The notes beneath the pieces were generated by a model. It ran no database searches and had not been told where the DNA came from. It was given only the letters and a program-made list of their open reading frames with translations. Positions 25,008-34,113 of a stretch of DNA of 64,000 nt are shown piece by piece (positions within the stretch are counted from its first letter, which is position 1; each line of letters begins with the position of its first letter). The stretch comes from Bauldia sp. Lineage in GTDB: Bacteria > Pseudomonadota > Alphaproteobacteria > Rhizobiales > Kaistiaceae. Made by a program: the position numbers and the translations under genes. The stretch is taken from contig JAHCJY010000003.1 of assembly GCA_026126065.1 (NCBI GenBank), positions 248,001 to 312,000 of the forward strand. The letters are read 5' to 3'.

Positions 25008-25202
25008 GTGAAGAACCTTCTTTCCCGTTTTCGCAAGGACGAGTCCGGCGCGACGGCTATTGAATACGGCCTCATTGCCGTTCTGATCGGCGTGGCGATC
25101 ATCGCCGGTGCGACCGCTCTCGGCGGCGCGCTCAACAGCACCTTCCAGGGCGTTGCCGACAACCCGGCCCTCGGTGGCGCTGCCGAGGACTCGGACGGCT
25201 AG
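25008..25202 (+). CDS. flp: Flp family type IVb pilin
   Basis: A 64-residue prepilin, the major subunit of the Flp pilus. It starts with GTG 25008 (KNLLSRFRKDESG), and the cleavage Gly is followed by ATAIEYGLIAVLIGVAIIAG, with the conserved Glu5 and Tyr6 of the Flp motif. One hydrophobic helix and a short tail follow, the usual size for the family. It has an AT-rich promoter region upstream and a strong terminator just after the stop, so it can be made in large excess over the assembly genes downstream. Confidence 0.95.
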   Translation: MKNLLSRFRKDESGATAIEYGLIAVLIGVAIIAGATALGGALNSTFQGVADNPALGGAAEDSDG

Positions 25203-25226
25203 CCTCCGACTGAATGACCGAGATCT

Positions 25227-25260
25227 GGCCGCCCCGGAAGACCTGGGGCGGCCTTTTCGT
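25227..25260 (+). terminator. Rho-independent terminator after flp
   Basis: Nine-base-pair GC-rich stem GGCCGCCCC (25227-25235) / GGGGCGGCC (25245-25253) followed by TTTTCGT. It lies 24 bases after the pilin stop and likely separates high pilin expression from the cpa operon. Confidence 0.88.
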
Positions 25261-25333
25261 CTCCGGTGCATGGTGACCTAGCGTTCACCCAATCCGCCGC
25301 AGGATCAGCGGCCCGTCTCGCCACGAGCCTCGA

Positions 25334-25837
25334 ATGGACGTCATCGACTACGCGATCTTCGCCTTCTTCCCGCTGGTGATGGCCTACGCGGCGACGTCGG
25401 ACGTCCTCACGATGACGATCCCGAACCGCGTCTCGCTCATCGGCATTGCCGGGTTCGCCATCGCGGCGCCCCTCGCCGGACTCGACATCCAGACGATCGG
25501 GCTCCACGCTGCCGCAGGTGCTGCTGTGCTGGTCGGCGGCTTCCTGATGTTCGCCGCCCGCTGGATCGGTGGCGGTGACGCCAAGGTGGCAGCCGTTGCC
25601 GCGCTCTGGCTCGGCCTCGACCACACGCTCGAATTCCTGCTCCAGGGCGCGCTGTTCGGCGGAACCCTGACGATCTTCATTATCCTCGCCCGCCGCCGTC
25701 CGCTGCCCGCGTTCGCGATCCGCCCCTGGATCCTGCGGCTGCACGATCCGGCCAGCGGCGTGCCCTACTGTCTGGCGCTGGCCGCTGCTGCCCTCGTCAT
25801 CTATCCGAAGACGGTCTGGATTGGCCTCGTCGCCTGA
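25334..25837 (+). CDS. cpaA: Prepilin peptidase CpaA (A24 family)
   Basis: A 167-residue polytopic membrane aspartic protease that cleaves the leader of Flp and TadE/F prepilins at the inner membrane. The two catalytic aspartates are Asp23 in TSDVLTMTIPNR and Asp82 in GGGDAKVAAV, the latter being the GxGD motif. The short form without the cytoplasmic methylase domain is typical of CpaA/TadV. It lies after the flp terminator and opens the cpaA-F/tadBC run. Confidence 0.93.
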   Translation: MDVIDYAIFAFFPLVMAYAATSDVLTMTIPNRVSLIGIAGFAIAAPLAGLDIQTIGLHAAAGAAVLVGGFLMFAARWIGGGDAKVAAVAALWLGLDHTLEFLLQGALFGGTLTIFIILARRRPLPAFAIRPWILRLHDPASGVPYCLALAAAALVIYPKTVWIGLVA

Positions 25838-25915
25838 GTCCTTAGGTATCTGTTAAGAATTGGCCTGATGCTTTGCTACGGTAAGGTTCTGTTAATCATC
25901 AGTCCTCACCCCTGC

Positions 25916-25923
25916 TTAACCAT
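25916..25923 (+). promoter_or_regulatory. Possible CtrA half-site upstream of cpaB
   Basis: TTAACCAT, identical to the CtrA half-site described in Caulobacter, sits about 70 bases before cpaB within an AT-rich interval (25838-25991) that also has GTTAAG and GTTAATC. No full TTAA-N7-TTAA site was found. In Caulobacter pilus genes are controlled by CtrA; the link here is inference. Confidence 0.35.
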
Positions 25924-25991
25924 AAGTACACCAATGCCGGACGACACTGATCCCATGGAAGGCCGCGTTCTGGCCTCAGGGGTTGGGTCGT

Positions 25992-26804
25992 ATGAACCTG
26001 GCAAGAGTTCTCGTCTTGCTCGTCGCGTTGGTGGCCGGGGGTGCGGCGGCCTATCTGGCGATCAATCTGCTCAATCGGCCGCCCGAGATCGTCCAGGTCG
26101 CTGCGCCGGTGCCGGCGCCCGCTCCGGCACCGACGATACCGACCGATGAGGTCCTTGTCGCCGGCCGCGACATTCCGATCGGCACCACCATCACCCAGGC
26201 TGATCTCTCGTGGCAGCCATGGCCACGGACGGCGATCGCCGCCAGCTATGTCCGCCGCTCCGAACTCGCCAACGGCACCGACGACCTGATCGGAACGATC
26301 GCGCGCAGCACACTTTTTGCCGGCGAACCGATCACCGAGGCCAAGCTCGCGCGCACCGACGGCGCATTCCTTGCGGCGCTGCTTCCGGCCGGGATGCGCG
26401 CGGTCGCCATCGGTATCAGCGTCGATACTGGGGCGGGCGGGTTCATCCTGCCCAACGACCGCGTCGACGTGATCATGACGCGGCGCGATCCGAACACGGA
26501 CCGCTTCGTCACCGAGACCATCCTCCACAACATCCGCGTGCTCGCCATCGACCAGTCGGTCGAGGAGCAGGACGGCCGGCCGGTCGTCATCGGCCGCACC
26601 GCCACGCTCGAACTCACCGCCGACCAGTCCGAGATCGTCACGGTCGCGCAGCAGATGAGCGACCGCCTCGCGCTCGCCTTGCGAAGCCTTGCCGATGCGC
26701 AGGAAAGGCCGGGTCCGGGCGCCACGCATCTCGTGACCGGCGACGATCGCGCCGATGGCGTGACCGTGGTCCGCAACGGCGTAGCCACCCAGGTCGGACC
26801 CTAG
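25992..26804 (+). CDS. cpaB: Flp pilus assembly protein CpaB/RcpC
   Basis: A 270-residue protein with an N-terminal membrane anchor (ARVLVLLVALVAGGAAAYLAI) and a Pro/Ala linker. A SAF domain begins at VLVAGRDIPIGTTIT, and a second conserved block lies at GMRAVAIGISVDTGAGGFILPNDRVDV. CpaB works in the periplasm with the CpaC secretin. Start ATG 25992 is preceded by AGGGG; an in-frame TTG at 25983 is less likely. The gene is followed after 24 bases by cpaC. Confidence 0.92.
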   Translation: MNLARVLVLLVALVAGGAAAYLAINLLNRPPEIVQVAAPVPAPAPAPTIPTDEVLVAGRDIPIGTTITQADLSWQPWPRTAIAASYVRRSELANGTDDLIGTIARSTLFAGEPITEAKLARTDGAFLAALLPAGMRAVAIGISVDTGAGGFILPNDRVDVIMTRRDPNTDRFVTETILHNIRVLAIDQSVEEQDGRPVVIGRTATLELTADQSEIVTVAQQMSDRLALALRSLADAQERPGPGATHLVTGDDRADGVTVVRNGVATQVGP

Positions 26805-26828
26805 TCCGTCGAAGGAGCGTTAGTCCGC

Positions 26829-28331
26829 ATGTTCGCCAAGATCATCCGCGGTGCGGCGCTGGCAGGCTTCATCGCCCTTGCCGCGCAACCCGCCATGGCC
26901 GGCTCGCCCGCCGAGGTCGGGACCGCGCGGTGCCAGACGACCGGCGCCGGCGGCCACCAGTCCTGCACGGTCCCGCTCAACAAGTCCCTCATCATCGACC
27001 TGCCGCGCGATGCCCGCGACGTCCTCGTCTCGAATCCGGGCATCGCGGACGTCGTGGTCCGCACGGCGCGCCGCGTCTATCTCACCGGCATCGCCGTCGG
27101 CCAGACGAGCCTCTTCATCTTCGACACCAATGGCGACACGATCGTCAGCCTCGATCTCACCGTCGAACGCGACATCTCGGGCCTGGCCGACACGCTCCGC
27201 CGGCTCATCCCCGGCTCGAACATCGCCGTGGAAATGATCAACGACAACATCCTCCTTGCCGGCACGGTCCAGAACGCGGCCGATTCACGCCGGGCGGAAG
27301 ACATCACTGCCGTGTTCGCCAATGCGGGCGCCGCGGGCGCCGACACGACAGCGACCGGCGATCTTGCCGGCGATGTCGCGCGGGCGAGTCAGGTCGTGAA
27401 TCTCCTCACCATCGAGGGCGAGGAGCAGGTGTTCCTCAAGGTCACCATCGCCGAGGTCGAGCGGACGGCCGTGCGCCAGCTTGGCGTCAGCTGGGGGCTC
27501 GAGAACTTCAGCATTGGCGAAGGCATGGTCTTCGGCACCACGCCGCGCAACTACTTCCCCGGCGCGCCCACGCTGGGGGCCGCCTTCGTCCAGAACATCA
27601 TCGTTCCTGACTATGGCGCCGCTGCGGGCGAGACGCTGAACGCCCGTCGTAGCATCGGCCCGAATCTCCAGGCGCTTGAGCAGACCGGCCTCATGCGGAC
27701 GCTCGCCGAGCCGACGCTGACCGCGATCTCCGGTGAATCCGCTTCGTTCCTCGCCGGCGGCGAGTTCCCCGTGCCCGTCGGCGTCGACCCGTCCACCGGC
27801 GCCGTGACCGTCGAATACAAGATGTACGGCGTCAGCCTCGAGTTCACGCCGGTCGTCCTGTCCGAAGGGCGGATCTCGATCCACGTCTTCACCGAGGTCT
27901 CCGAGCTTTCCGTCGACGGCGGCCTCACGGTGGCGGGCGTCACGCTGCCTGGCCTCAAGGTCCGGCGCGCCGAGACCACGCTCGAGCTTCCTTCCGGCGG
28001 CGCGCTCGTCATGAGCGGGCTTCTTCAGGACAACGTCAGGCAAACCATCCAGGGACTGCCCGGCATCCGCAACCTGCCGATCCTCGGAGCACTGTTCGGC
28101 AGCCGCGACTACCAGCACAGCGAGACCGAGCTCATCATCATCGTCACGCCTTACCTGGTGAACCCGGTCGCGCCCTCGCAGCTCGCACGCCCCGACGACG
28201 GCCTCGTGATCCCGGCAGGCGCCGCCGGAGCGCTCTTCAACCAGCTGAACCTCCGCTACGGCGTCCAGGGTCAGGCCACCGCCGCCGGCGGCACCGCCTA
28301 CCAGGGCAATCCGGGGTTCATCATCCCGTGA
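26829..28331 (+). CDS. cpaC: Outer-membrane secretin CpaC/RcpA of the Flp pilus
   Basis: A 500-residue exported secretin. The signal peptide ends near AMAGSP. The pilus N-terminal domain (SLIIDLPRDARDVLVSNPG) is followed by a BON-like segment (LRRLIPGSNIAVEMIND) and the secretin domain with VFLKVTIAEVERTAVRQLG, VEYKMYGVSLEFTPVV and the closing ETELIIIVTPYLVNP. It forms the outer-membrane channel for the pilus. Its TGA overlaps the GTG start of cpaD (GTGA at 28328-28331). Confidence 0.94.
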   Translation: MFAKIIRGAALAGFIALAAQPAMAGSPAEVGTARCQTTGAGGHQSCTVPLNKSLIIDLPRDARDVLVSNPGIADVVVRTARRVYLTGIAVGQTSLFIFDTNGDTIVSLDLTVERDISGLADTLRRLIPGSNIAVEMINDNILLAGTVQNAADSRRAEDITAVFANAGAAGADTTATGDLAGDVARASQVVNLLTIEGEEQVFLKVTIAEVERTAVRQLGVSWGLENFSIGEGMVFGTTPRNYFPGAPTLGAAFVQNIIVPDYGAAAGETLNARRSIGPNLQALEQTGLMRTLAEPTLTAISGESASFLAGGEFPVPVGVDPSTGAVTVEYKMYGVSLEFTPVVLSEGRISIHVFTEVSELSVDGGLTVAGVTLPGLKVRRAETTLELPSGGALVMSGLLQDNVRQTIQGLPGIRNLPILGALFGSRDYQHSETELIIIVTPYLVNPVAPSQLARPDDGLVIPAGAAGALFNQLNLRYGVQGQATAAGGTAYQGNPGFIIP

Positions 28332-29089
28332 CCGCAGAACCGACTGGAGCGCGATCCGTGACCCCAACCAGAACCCTCGCCGCGGGTGCGCGCGGCGGTC
28401 TGCGGACCTTCCGCCCGATCCTGGCGTCGGTTGCCCTGACGGCCGCCCTGGCGGGGTGCCAGACGGTGGAGCAATACACCGCGCCGGTCGCGGCGATCCC
28501 GAACGACTACCGCGCTAACCATCCGATAACCATCGAGGAGGGTCTTGCGACGTTCGACATTCCGGTGGGTCGGGAGACGCCCTACCTTGCGACGGGAATG
28601 GAAGGGAACGTGCTCGCCTTTGCCGGTGGCTTCATGTCGAGCGGCAGCGGCGCCCTGGCCATCGTGCTGCCGACCGGGACGCCGAATGCGGCGAACGCGG
28701 CGTCCATCGCCCGCCAGGTAGAGGGCGTGCTGGTCGCTGGCGGCGTCGCGCCGTCGGTGATCGAGTACCGCACCTATCCGGGCGGCACCGCGACGGGGAA
28801 TGCTCCCGTTCGCCTCGCCTATGTCCGCCTCGCGGCGACCACCGGGCAATGCGGCCTGTGGCCCGACAACCTCGCCCGCAATGTCGACGTCAACTACGCC
28901 AATTTCGGCTGCGCGACGCAGCAGAACCTTGCCGCCATGGTCGCGAACCCGCTCGATCTCCTTTATCCGCGCCTCATGACCCCGCCGAGCGCCGCCCGCC
29001 GCTCGAACGTCCTCGACGCCTACCAGGCGGGCCAGCCCACCGGCACGGACTACCCGGCGCCGACGGCCCAGACCGGAGCGGGACAGTGA
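28328..29089 (+). CDS. cpaD: CpaD pilus lipoprotein
   Basis: A 253-residue lipoprotein with lipobox LAGC (Cys44) and the CpaD family pattern: DYRANHPITIEE, a central segment, and a C-terminal YANFGCATQQNLAAMVANPLDL. CpaD is an outer-membrane-associated partner of the CpaC secretin. GTG 28328 overlaps the upstream stop; GTG 28358 would give a more usual signal-peptide length, so the exact start is uncertain. It ends in TGATG with cpaE. Confidence 0.9.
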   Translation: MTAEPTGARSVTPTRTLAAGARGGLRTFRPILASVALTAALAGCQTVEQYTAPVAAIPNDYRANHPITIEEGLATFDIPVGRETPYLATGMEGNVLAFAGGFMSSGSGALAIVLPTGTPNAANAASIARQVEGVLVAGGVAPSVIEYRTYPGGTATGNAPVRLAYVRLAATTGQCGLWPDNLARNVDVNYANFGCATQQNLAAMVANPLDLLYPRLMTPPSAARRSNVLDAYQAGQPTGTDYPAPTAQTGAGQ

Positions 29090-30381
29090 TGTCGAGCCTC
29101 GCCTTCGACGACCCGCCACGGCCGGCCGGCAGCGCGGCCGCGCCGACGCCGTCCCCGGACGGCAGGGACGTCCGTCCCATCCCGCGCATCTCGATCCAGG
29201 CCTTCTGCGAGACGCAGCAGTTCGCCGAGACGCTCGCCGCCGCCGCCGCGGACCGTCGCATGGGCCGCGCGCATGTGAAGGTACACATGGGCGGGATCGC
29301 CGCCGCGACCGAGTTCTATGGCGCCGCGCCCACGCCGAACCTCATCCTGGTCGAAACGACGCTGCCGCGGGAACGCCTCGTCGTCGAGCTCGAGCGCCTC
29401 GCATCGGTCTGCGATGCCGGCACCAAGGTCGTCGTTGTGGGCATCACCAATGACGTCGAACTCTACCGCGAGCTCCACCGCCGCGGCGTTTCGGAATACC
29501 TCGTGGGGCCCGTCGGCGCGCTCCAGGTCATCGTCACCGTGGCGGACCTTTATGCCGACCCCAAGGCCGAGCCGCTCGGACGCACCGTCGCCTTCGTTGG
29601 CGGCAAGGGTGGCGTCGGCTCCTCGACCGTCTCGCACAGCGTCGCCTTCGCCCTGTCGCGTACGCTCGGCGGCGACGTGGTGCTTGCCGACCTCGACCTT
29701 GCCTTCGGCACCGCCGGCCTCGACTTCAACCAGGATCCCGCGCAGGGCATCGCCGAGGCGATCCACTCGCCCGACCGCCTCGACGAGACCTTCCTCGATC
29801 GCCTCCTGTCGCGCTGCTCGGACCATCTCAGCCTTCTGGCCGCGCCCGCCACGCTCGACCGGACCTTCGACTTCGGCGAGACCGCCATGGAGCCGGTGAT
29901 CGACATCGCCCAGGCCAACGTGCCCATGGTCGTCCTCGACCTGCCGCACATCTGGTCGGGCTGGATGAAGCGGACGCTCATCGCCGCCGACGAGATCGTG
30001 CTGACGGTCGAGCCGGACCTTGCGAACCTGCGCAACGCGAAGAACCTCCTCGACCTCCTCAAGCAGGCGCGCCAGAACGATGCCGCGCCGCACCTGGTGA
30101 TCAACCGTGTCGGCGTGCCCAAGCGGCCGGAGATCAAGGTCGACGAGTTCGCGAAGGCGCTTGGCGTCGAGCCGCTGGCGATCATTCCGTTCGACGCGGC
30201 CCTGTTCGGCACTGCGGCCAACAACGGCCGGGTCGTGGCCGAGGTCGACGGCAAGAGCGCGGCCGCTGCGGCCTTCGACAGGATCGCGCGCGCGGTTTCC
30301 GGCCGGAACGAGATCCGCAGGGCCAGGCGGCAGGGCCTCGGCTCCGTGCTGGCGCGCCTCCGCGGCCGGAAGACTGCCTGA
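29089..30381 (+). CDS. cpaE: CpaE pilus localisation ATPase (ParA/MinD-like)
   Basis: A 430-residue cytoplasmic protein. Residues 30-160 form a degenerate receiver-like domain. A MinD/ParA-type ATPase follows with deviant Walker A GGKGGVGSST, Walker A' VVLADLDLAFGTAG and Walker B-like VVLDLPHIWSG. CpaE directs pilus machinery placement in Caulobacter. Start ATG 29089 overlaps the cpaD stop by one base. cpaF follows after 12 bases. Confidence 0.93.
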   Translation: MSSLAFDDPPRPAGSAAAPTPSPDGRDVRPIPRISIQAFCETQQFAETLAAAAADRRMGRAHVKVHMGGIAAATEFYGAAPTPNLILVETTLPRERLVVELERLASVCDAGTKVVVVGITNDVELYRELHRRGVSEYLVGPVGALQVIVTVADLYADPKAEPLGRTVAFVGGKGGVGSSTVSHSVAFALSRTLGGDVVLADLDLAFGTAGLDFNQDPAQGIAEAIHSPDRLDETFLDRLLSRCSDHLSLLAAPATLDRTFDFGETAMEPVIDIAQANVPMVVLDLPHIWSGWMKRTLIAADEIVLTVEPDLANLRNAKNLLDLLKQARQNDAAPHLVINRVGVPKRPEIKVDEFAKALGVEPLAIIPFDAALFGTAANNGRVVAEVDGKSAAAAAFDRIARAVSGRNEIRRARRQGLGSVLARLRGRKTA

Positions 30382-30393
30382 CGGGGAATGTGA

Positions 30394-31887
30394 ATGTTCG
30401 GCAAGCGGGGTAGCCCTGAGGCTCCTGGTTTCGGCGCCAAGCCGTCACCGGTTGTGGCGGTAACCGGCGGCACCGCCGCGGTCCTCGACGCGTCGCGCGT
30501 GGCGGGTGACGAGGCCGCCGCGCGGCGCCTGCAGCAGCAGGAGCAGGCGAAGACGGCCGCGGCGAACGCGGCCACGGCCGCTCGTGGCCGGAGGTCCGAG
30601 AACTACTACGACGTGAAGTCGACGATTTTCGCGGCGCTCCTCGACACGATCGACCTGTCGCAGCTCGCCAAGCTCGACATCGAATCGGCGCGGGAGGAAA
30701 TCCGCGACATCGTCAACGACATCATCGCGCTCAAGAACATCGTGATGTCGATCTCCGAGCAGGAGGATCTGCTCGAGGACATCTGCAACGACGTCCTCGG
30801 GCTCGGGCCACTCGAGCCGCTGCTGGCGCGCGACGACATCGCCGACATCATGGTCAACGGCGCCGGCAAGACTTACATTGAGGTCGCCGGCAAGGTGCAG
30901 ATTACCAACATCCGCTTCCGTGACAACACGCAGCTGATGAACATCTGCCAGCGGATCGTCAGCCAGGTCGGCCGGCGCGTCGACGAGGCGTCGCCGATCT
31001 GTGACGCCCGCCTGCCCGACGGCTCGCGCGTCAACGTCATCGCCCCGCCGCTGTCGATCGACGGCCCGACGCTCACGATCAGAAAGTTCCGCAAGGACAA
31101 GCTGACCCTCGAGCAGCTCGTCCGCTACGGCACGATCACGCCCGAGGGCGCGGCGATCCTCGAGGTCATCGCGGAATCGCGCTGCAACGTGCTCGTCTCG
31201 GGCGGCACCGGCTCCGGCAAGACCACGCTCCTCAACTGCCTCACCTTCCACATGGGGCACGACGAACGCATCATCACCTGCGAGGACGCGGCGGAACTCC
31301 AGCTGCAGCAGCCGCACGTCGTCCGCCTCGAGACGAGGCCGCCCAACATCGAGGGCGAGGGCGAGGTGACGATGCGCGACCTCGTGCGCAACTGCCTCCG
31401 CATGCGCCCTGAACGGATCGTCGTGGGCGAGGTCCGCGGCCCCGAGGCGTTCGACCTTCTCCAGGCCATGAACACCGGCCATGACGGCTCGATGGGCACG
31501 CTTCACGCGAACTCGCCGCGCGAGGCGTTGTCCCGCATCGAATCGATGATCACGATGGGCGGCTTTGCACTGCCGTCGAAGACCATCCGCGAGATGATCT
31601 CAGGCTCGATCGACGTCATCATCCACGTGTCGCGTATGCGCGACGGCTCGCGCCGCATCACCCACATCACCGAGGTCACCGGGATGGAGGGCGACGTCAT
31701 CATCACCCAGGACATCCTGCGCTACGACATTCTCGGCGAGGATGCGAACGGCCGCATCATCGGCCGTCATGCCTCGACCGGCATCGGCCGGCCCGGCTTC
31801 TGGGAGCGGGCGCGCTACTACAATCTCGACAAGAAGCTGGCCCGCGCGCTCGACGCCGCCTCAGTCGAAGCCGAGCCGGCCCGGTGA
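30394..31887 (+). CDS. cpaF: CpaF/TadA pilus assembly ATPase
   Basis: A 497-residue secretion ATPase that powers pilus extension (and possibly retraction) at the inner membrane. Walker [10 protein letters not shown] has Lys276. The Asp box ([11 protein letters not shown]), Walker B ([12 protein letters not shown]) and His box ([13 protein letters not shown]) are intact. The N-terminal 100 residues are Ala/Gln-rich followed by the conserved helical domain. Its TGA overlaps the GTG start of tadB (GTGA at 31884-31887). Confidence 0.95.
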   Translation: MFGKRGSPEAPGFGAKPSPVVAVTGGTAAVLDASRVAGDEAAARRLQQQEQAKTAAANAATAARGRRSENYYDVKSTIFAALLDTIDLSQLAKLDIESAREEIRDIVNDIIALKNIVMSISEQEDLLEDICNDVLGLGPLEPLLARDDIADIMVNGAGKTYIEVAGKVQITNIRFRDNTQLMNICQRIVSQVGRRVDEASPICDARLPDGSRVNVIAPPLSIDGPTLTIRKFRKDKLTLEQLVRYGTITPEGAAILEVIAESRCNVLVSGGTGSGKTTLLNCLTFHMGHDERIITCEDAAELQLQQPHVVRLETRPPNIEGEGEVTMRDLVRNCLRMRPERIVVGEVRGPEAFDLLQAMNTGHDGSMGTLHANSPREALSRIESMITMGGFALPSKTIREMISGSIDVIIHVSRMRDGSRRITHITEVTGMEGDVIITQDILRYDILGEDANGRIIGRHASTGIGRPGFWERARYYNLDKKLARALDAASVEAEPAR

Positions 31888-32897
31888 CCGACTTCCTGAC
31901 CCCGCAGATGACCGTGATCGCGCTTGCGGTTCTGGCCTTCCTCGCGGTCGGCGGCGTGATCTACGCGATCTTCTTCAACCGCGTCAGGGGCAGGTCCAGC
32001 GCCGATCAGCGGCGCGAGGCGATCACCGAGCGCTCCGGCAATGGCGCCAAGGTCGTCGCCGCCGCGGACAGCGCCGCACGGCGCCGCCGCTCGGTGCAGG
32101 AATCGCTGAAGGAGATGGAGGCCAAGGAGAAGGCGAGGGCCTCGCAGCGGAAGTCGCCGCCGCTTGCGCTGCGCATGCAGCAGGCCGGCCTCAACTGGTC
32201 GAAGTCGACCTTCTGGCTGTTCGGCGCCGGCGCGGGCGCGGTCTTCTTCGCGCTCGCCTTCTACTTCGGTGCGCCGCTCCTCGCCTGTGTGGGCTTTGCG
32301 GTCGCGGGCGTCCTCGGCTTCCCGTACTGGTTCGTGAACTTCCGCCGCAAGCGCCGTTTCAAGGCGTTCATCGCCGAGTTCCCGAATTCGGTCGACGTCA
32401 TCGTGCGCGGCGTGAAGGCCGGTCTCCCGCTCAACGACTGCCTTCGCATCATCGGCGCCGAATCGCAGGAACCGGTCCGCACCGAGTTCCGCATGATCGC
32501 CGAACGGCAGACGATGGGCCTCACGACGTCGGAGGCGATCAACGGCCTCACCGAGCGCGTTCCGCTGCCCGAGGCGAACTTCTTCGCGATCGCCATCACG
32601 ATCCAGCAGCAGGCCGGCGGCAACCTGTCCGAGGCGCTGGGCAACCTGTCGAAGGTGCTGCGCGAGCGCGCCAAGATGCGCGGCAAGATCAAGGCGATGT
32701 CGACCGAGGCGAAGGCTTCGGCGTGGATCATCGGCTCGCTGCCGATCGTCGTCATGTTTCTCGTCTACATGACGAACCCCGAATACATCATGCTGCTGTT
32801 CACCGAGTCCGTCGGCAACGTCATCCTGATCGCTTCCGCGTTCTGGATGTCCATCGGCGTCTTCGTCATGAAGCGCATGATCAACTTCGAGATCTAG
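31884..32897 (+). CDS. tadB: TadB pilus assembly membrane protein
   Basis: A 337-residue inner-membrane protein with an N-terminal helix (VIALAVLAFLAVGGVIYAIF) and a paired central hydrophobic block near 115-155. The T2SSF domain contains FPNSVDVIVRGVKAGLPL and NLSEALGNLSKVLRERAKM, and two C-terminal helices follow. It is the platform protein that contacts CpaF. It is coupled to cpaF by overlap. A pair of palindromes lies between it and tadC. Confidence 0.94.
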   Translation: MTDFLTPQMTVIALAVLAFLAVGGVIYAIFFNRVRGRSSADQRREAITERSGNGAKVVAAADSAARRRRSVQESLKEMEAKEKARASQRKSPPLALRMQQAGLNWSKSTFWLFGAGAGAVFFALAFYFGAPLLACVGFAVAGVLGFPYWFVNFRRKRRFKAFIAEFPNSVDVIVRGVKAGLPLNDCLRIIGAESQEPVRTEFRMIAERQTMGLTTSEAINGLTERVPLPEANFFAIAITIQQQAGGNLSEALGNLSKVLRERAKMRGKIKAMSTEAKASAWIIGSLPIVVMFLVYMTNPEYIMLLFTESVGNVILIASAFWMSIGVFVMKRMINFEI

Positions 32898-32995
32898 AGC
32901 ATGATCCGAAAAAGTGGGTCCCGGTTCTTCGAGAAGATCATGCTCCACCAGGGAGAAGCGCCTGGAGCGTGATCCGACTTGATCGGATCACGTTC
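32897..32995. repeat. Two adjacent palindromes between tadB and tadC (RIME-like)
   Basis: Element 1 (32897-32945) starts GAGCATGATC and ends GATCATGCTC, with AAAGTGGGTCCCGGTTCTTC inside. This matches a palindromic intergenic repeat widespread in rhizobia. Element 2 (32965-32995) is a 13-base-pair stem GAGCGTGATCCGA / TCGGATCACGTTC with one G-T wobble and a 5-base loop. The tadB stop lies at the edge of element 1. The hairpins would form in the mRNA and could stabilise the upstream transcript or lower tadC expression. Confidence 0.85.
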
Positions 32996-33005
32996 AGGCC
33001 GGCAG

Positions 33006-34001
33006 ATGTTCGACCAGATCGCCAACCTCTTCACCAACCCGACGACGCTGCTCGCCATCCTTGCCGCGGTCGCGGTCGCCGCCACGGTCATCACGCTCGC
33101 AATGCCGCTGCTGGCGCCGGACCGGCTGCAGAAGCGGATGCGGAGCGTTGCGATAGAGCGCGACCGGATCCGCCTCCGCGAGCGCGCCCGGCTCGCTTCG
33201 GATCAGCAGAAGCGCGCCAGCCTCCGCAACGAGCCGGCCCGCAATCTGCGGCGCATCGTCGAGAGCTTCAATCTCCGCAAGGCGCTGGCCGACGACAACA
33301 CCGTGGCGCGGCTCCGGATGGCGGGCTTCCGCGGCCAGGCGCCGCTGTTCGTCTTCCTTCTCGTTCGCGCCGTGCTGCCGCTCGTCCTGTTCGTGGTGGC
33401 GGTGGTCTACCTCTTCTTCGTCGGCGATTACGACCAGCCTACCTACTTCAAGTTCTTCATGGCGATCCTGGTCGCCTATGCCGGCTTCTATGCGCCCGTC
33501 CTCTATGTCCGGAACACGATCCAGAAGCGCCAGCAGTCGATCAAGAAGGCCTGGCCGGACGCGCTCGACCTGCTCCTCATCTGCGTGGAGTCGGGCATGT
33601 CGGCGGAGGCGGCGTTCCGAAAGGTGTCGGAGGAGATCGGCGCCCAGTCGATGGAGCTTGCCGAGGAACTGATGCTCACGACGGCGGAACTCTCCTACCT
33701 GCCCGATCGCCGCCAGGCCTACGAGAACCTCTCCGCCCGCACCGGCCTCGACGGCGTCAAGGCGGTGATGCTGGCGCTGACCCAGGCCGAGAAATACGGC
33801 ACGCCGCTCGGCCAGTCCCTCCGCGTGATGGCGCAGGAGAACCGCGACATCCGCATGAACGAAGCCGAGAAGAAGGCCGCGGCGCTCCCGCCGAAGCTGA
33901 CCGTGCCGATGATCCTGTTCTTCCTGCCGGTCCTGTTCGGCGTCATCCTCGGCCCGTCGGTGATCCAGCTGATGAGGCAGGGGATCATCGGGGGCGGGTG
34001 A
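33006..34001 (+). CDS. tadC: TadC pilus assembly membrane protein
   Basis: A 331-residue TadB paralogue and second platform protein. It has an N-terminal helix (LLAILAAVAVAATVITLAMPL), a central hydrophobic pair (VFLLVRAVLPLVLFVVAVVY) and the T2SSF core ALDLLLICVESGMSAEAAFRKV. A C-terminal helix (MILFFLPVLFGVILGPSVI) follows. I place the start at ATG 33006, after the palindromes; an in-frame ATG at 32979 lies inside the second palindrome. It is the last plus-strand gene of the cpa/tad run. Confidence 0.93.
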   Translation: MFDQIANLFTNPTTLLAILAAVAVAATVITLAMPLLAPDRLQKRMRSVAIERDRIRLRERARLASDQQKRASLRNEPARNLRRIVESFNLRKALADDNTVARLRMAGFRGQAPLFVFLLVRAVLPLVLFVVAVVYLFFVGDYDQPTYFKFFMAILVAYAGFYAPVLYVRNTIQKRQQSIKKAWPDALDLLLICVESGMSAEAAFRKVSEEIGAQSMELAEELMLTTAELSYLPDRRQAYENLSARTGLDGVKAVMLALTQAEKYGTPLGQSLRVMAQENRDIRMNEAEKKAAALPPKLTVPMILFFLPVLFGVILGPSVIQLMRQGIIGGG

Positions 34002-34004
34002 GTA

Positions 34005-34113
34005 GTAAGTAGCGAATAGCAAGTAGCGAATAGCGAATAGCGAATAGCGAATAGCGAATAGCGCGGATGATCTGCTCCTCGCTACTCGCTATTCGCTATT
34101 CGCTCTCTCGCTA
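34005..34113. repeat. Palindrome with arms of tandem heptamers (TAGCGAA)n
   Basis: Between the convergent stops of tadC and the TPR gene. The left arm has five perfect tandem copies of TAGCGAA (34024-34058) plus one separate copy at 34010-34016. The right arm carries the complement (ATTCGCT twice at 34091-34104, with flanking variants CTACTCGCT and CTCTCGCTA). The arms can pair into a long imperfect hairpin on both strands. Its end coincides with the TAG stop of the TPR gene, so it may act as a bidirectional terminator. Confidence 0.85.

Noticed and set aside
34005..34113. Short repeats as a CRISPR array
   Set aside because: Units are 7 bases, contiguous and inverted between arms; no spacers and no cas genes nearby.
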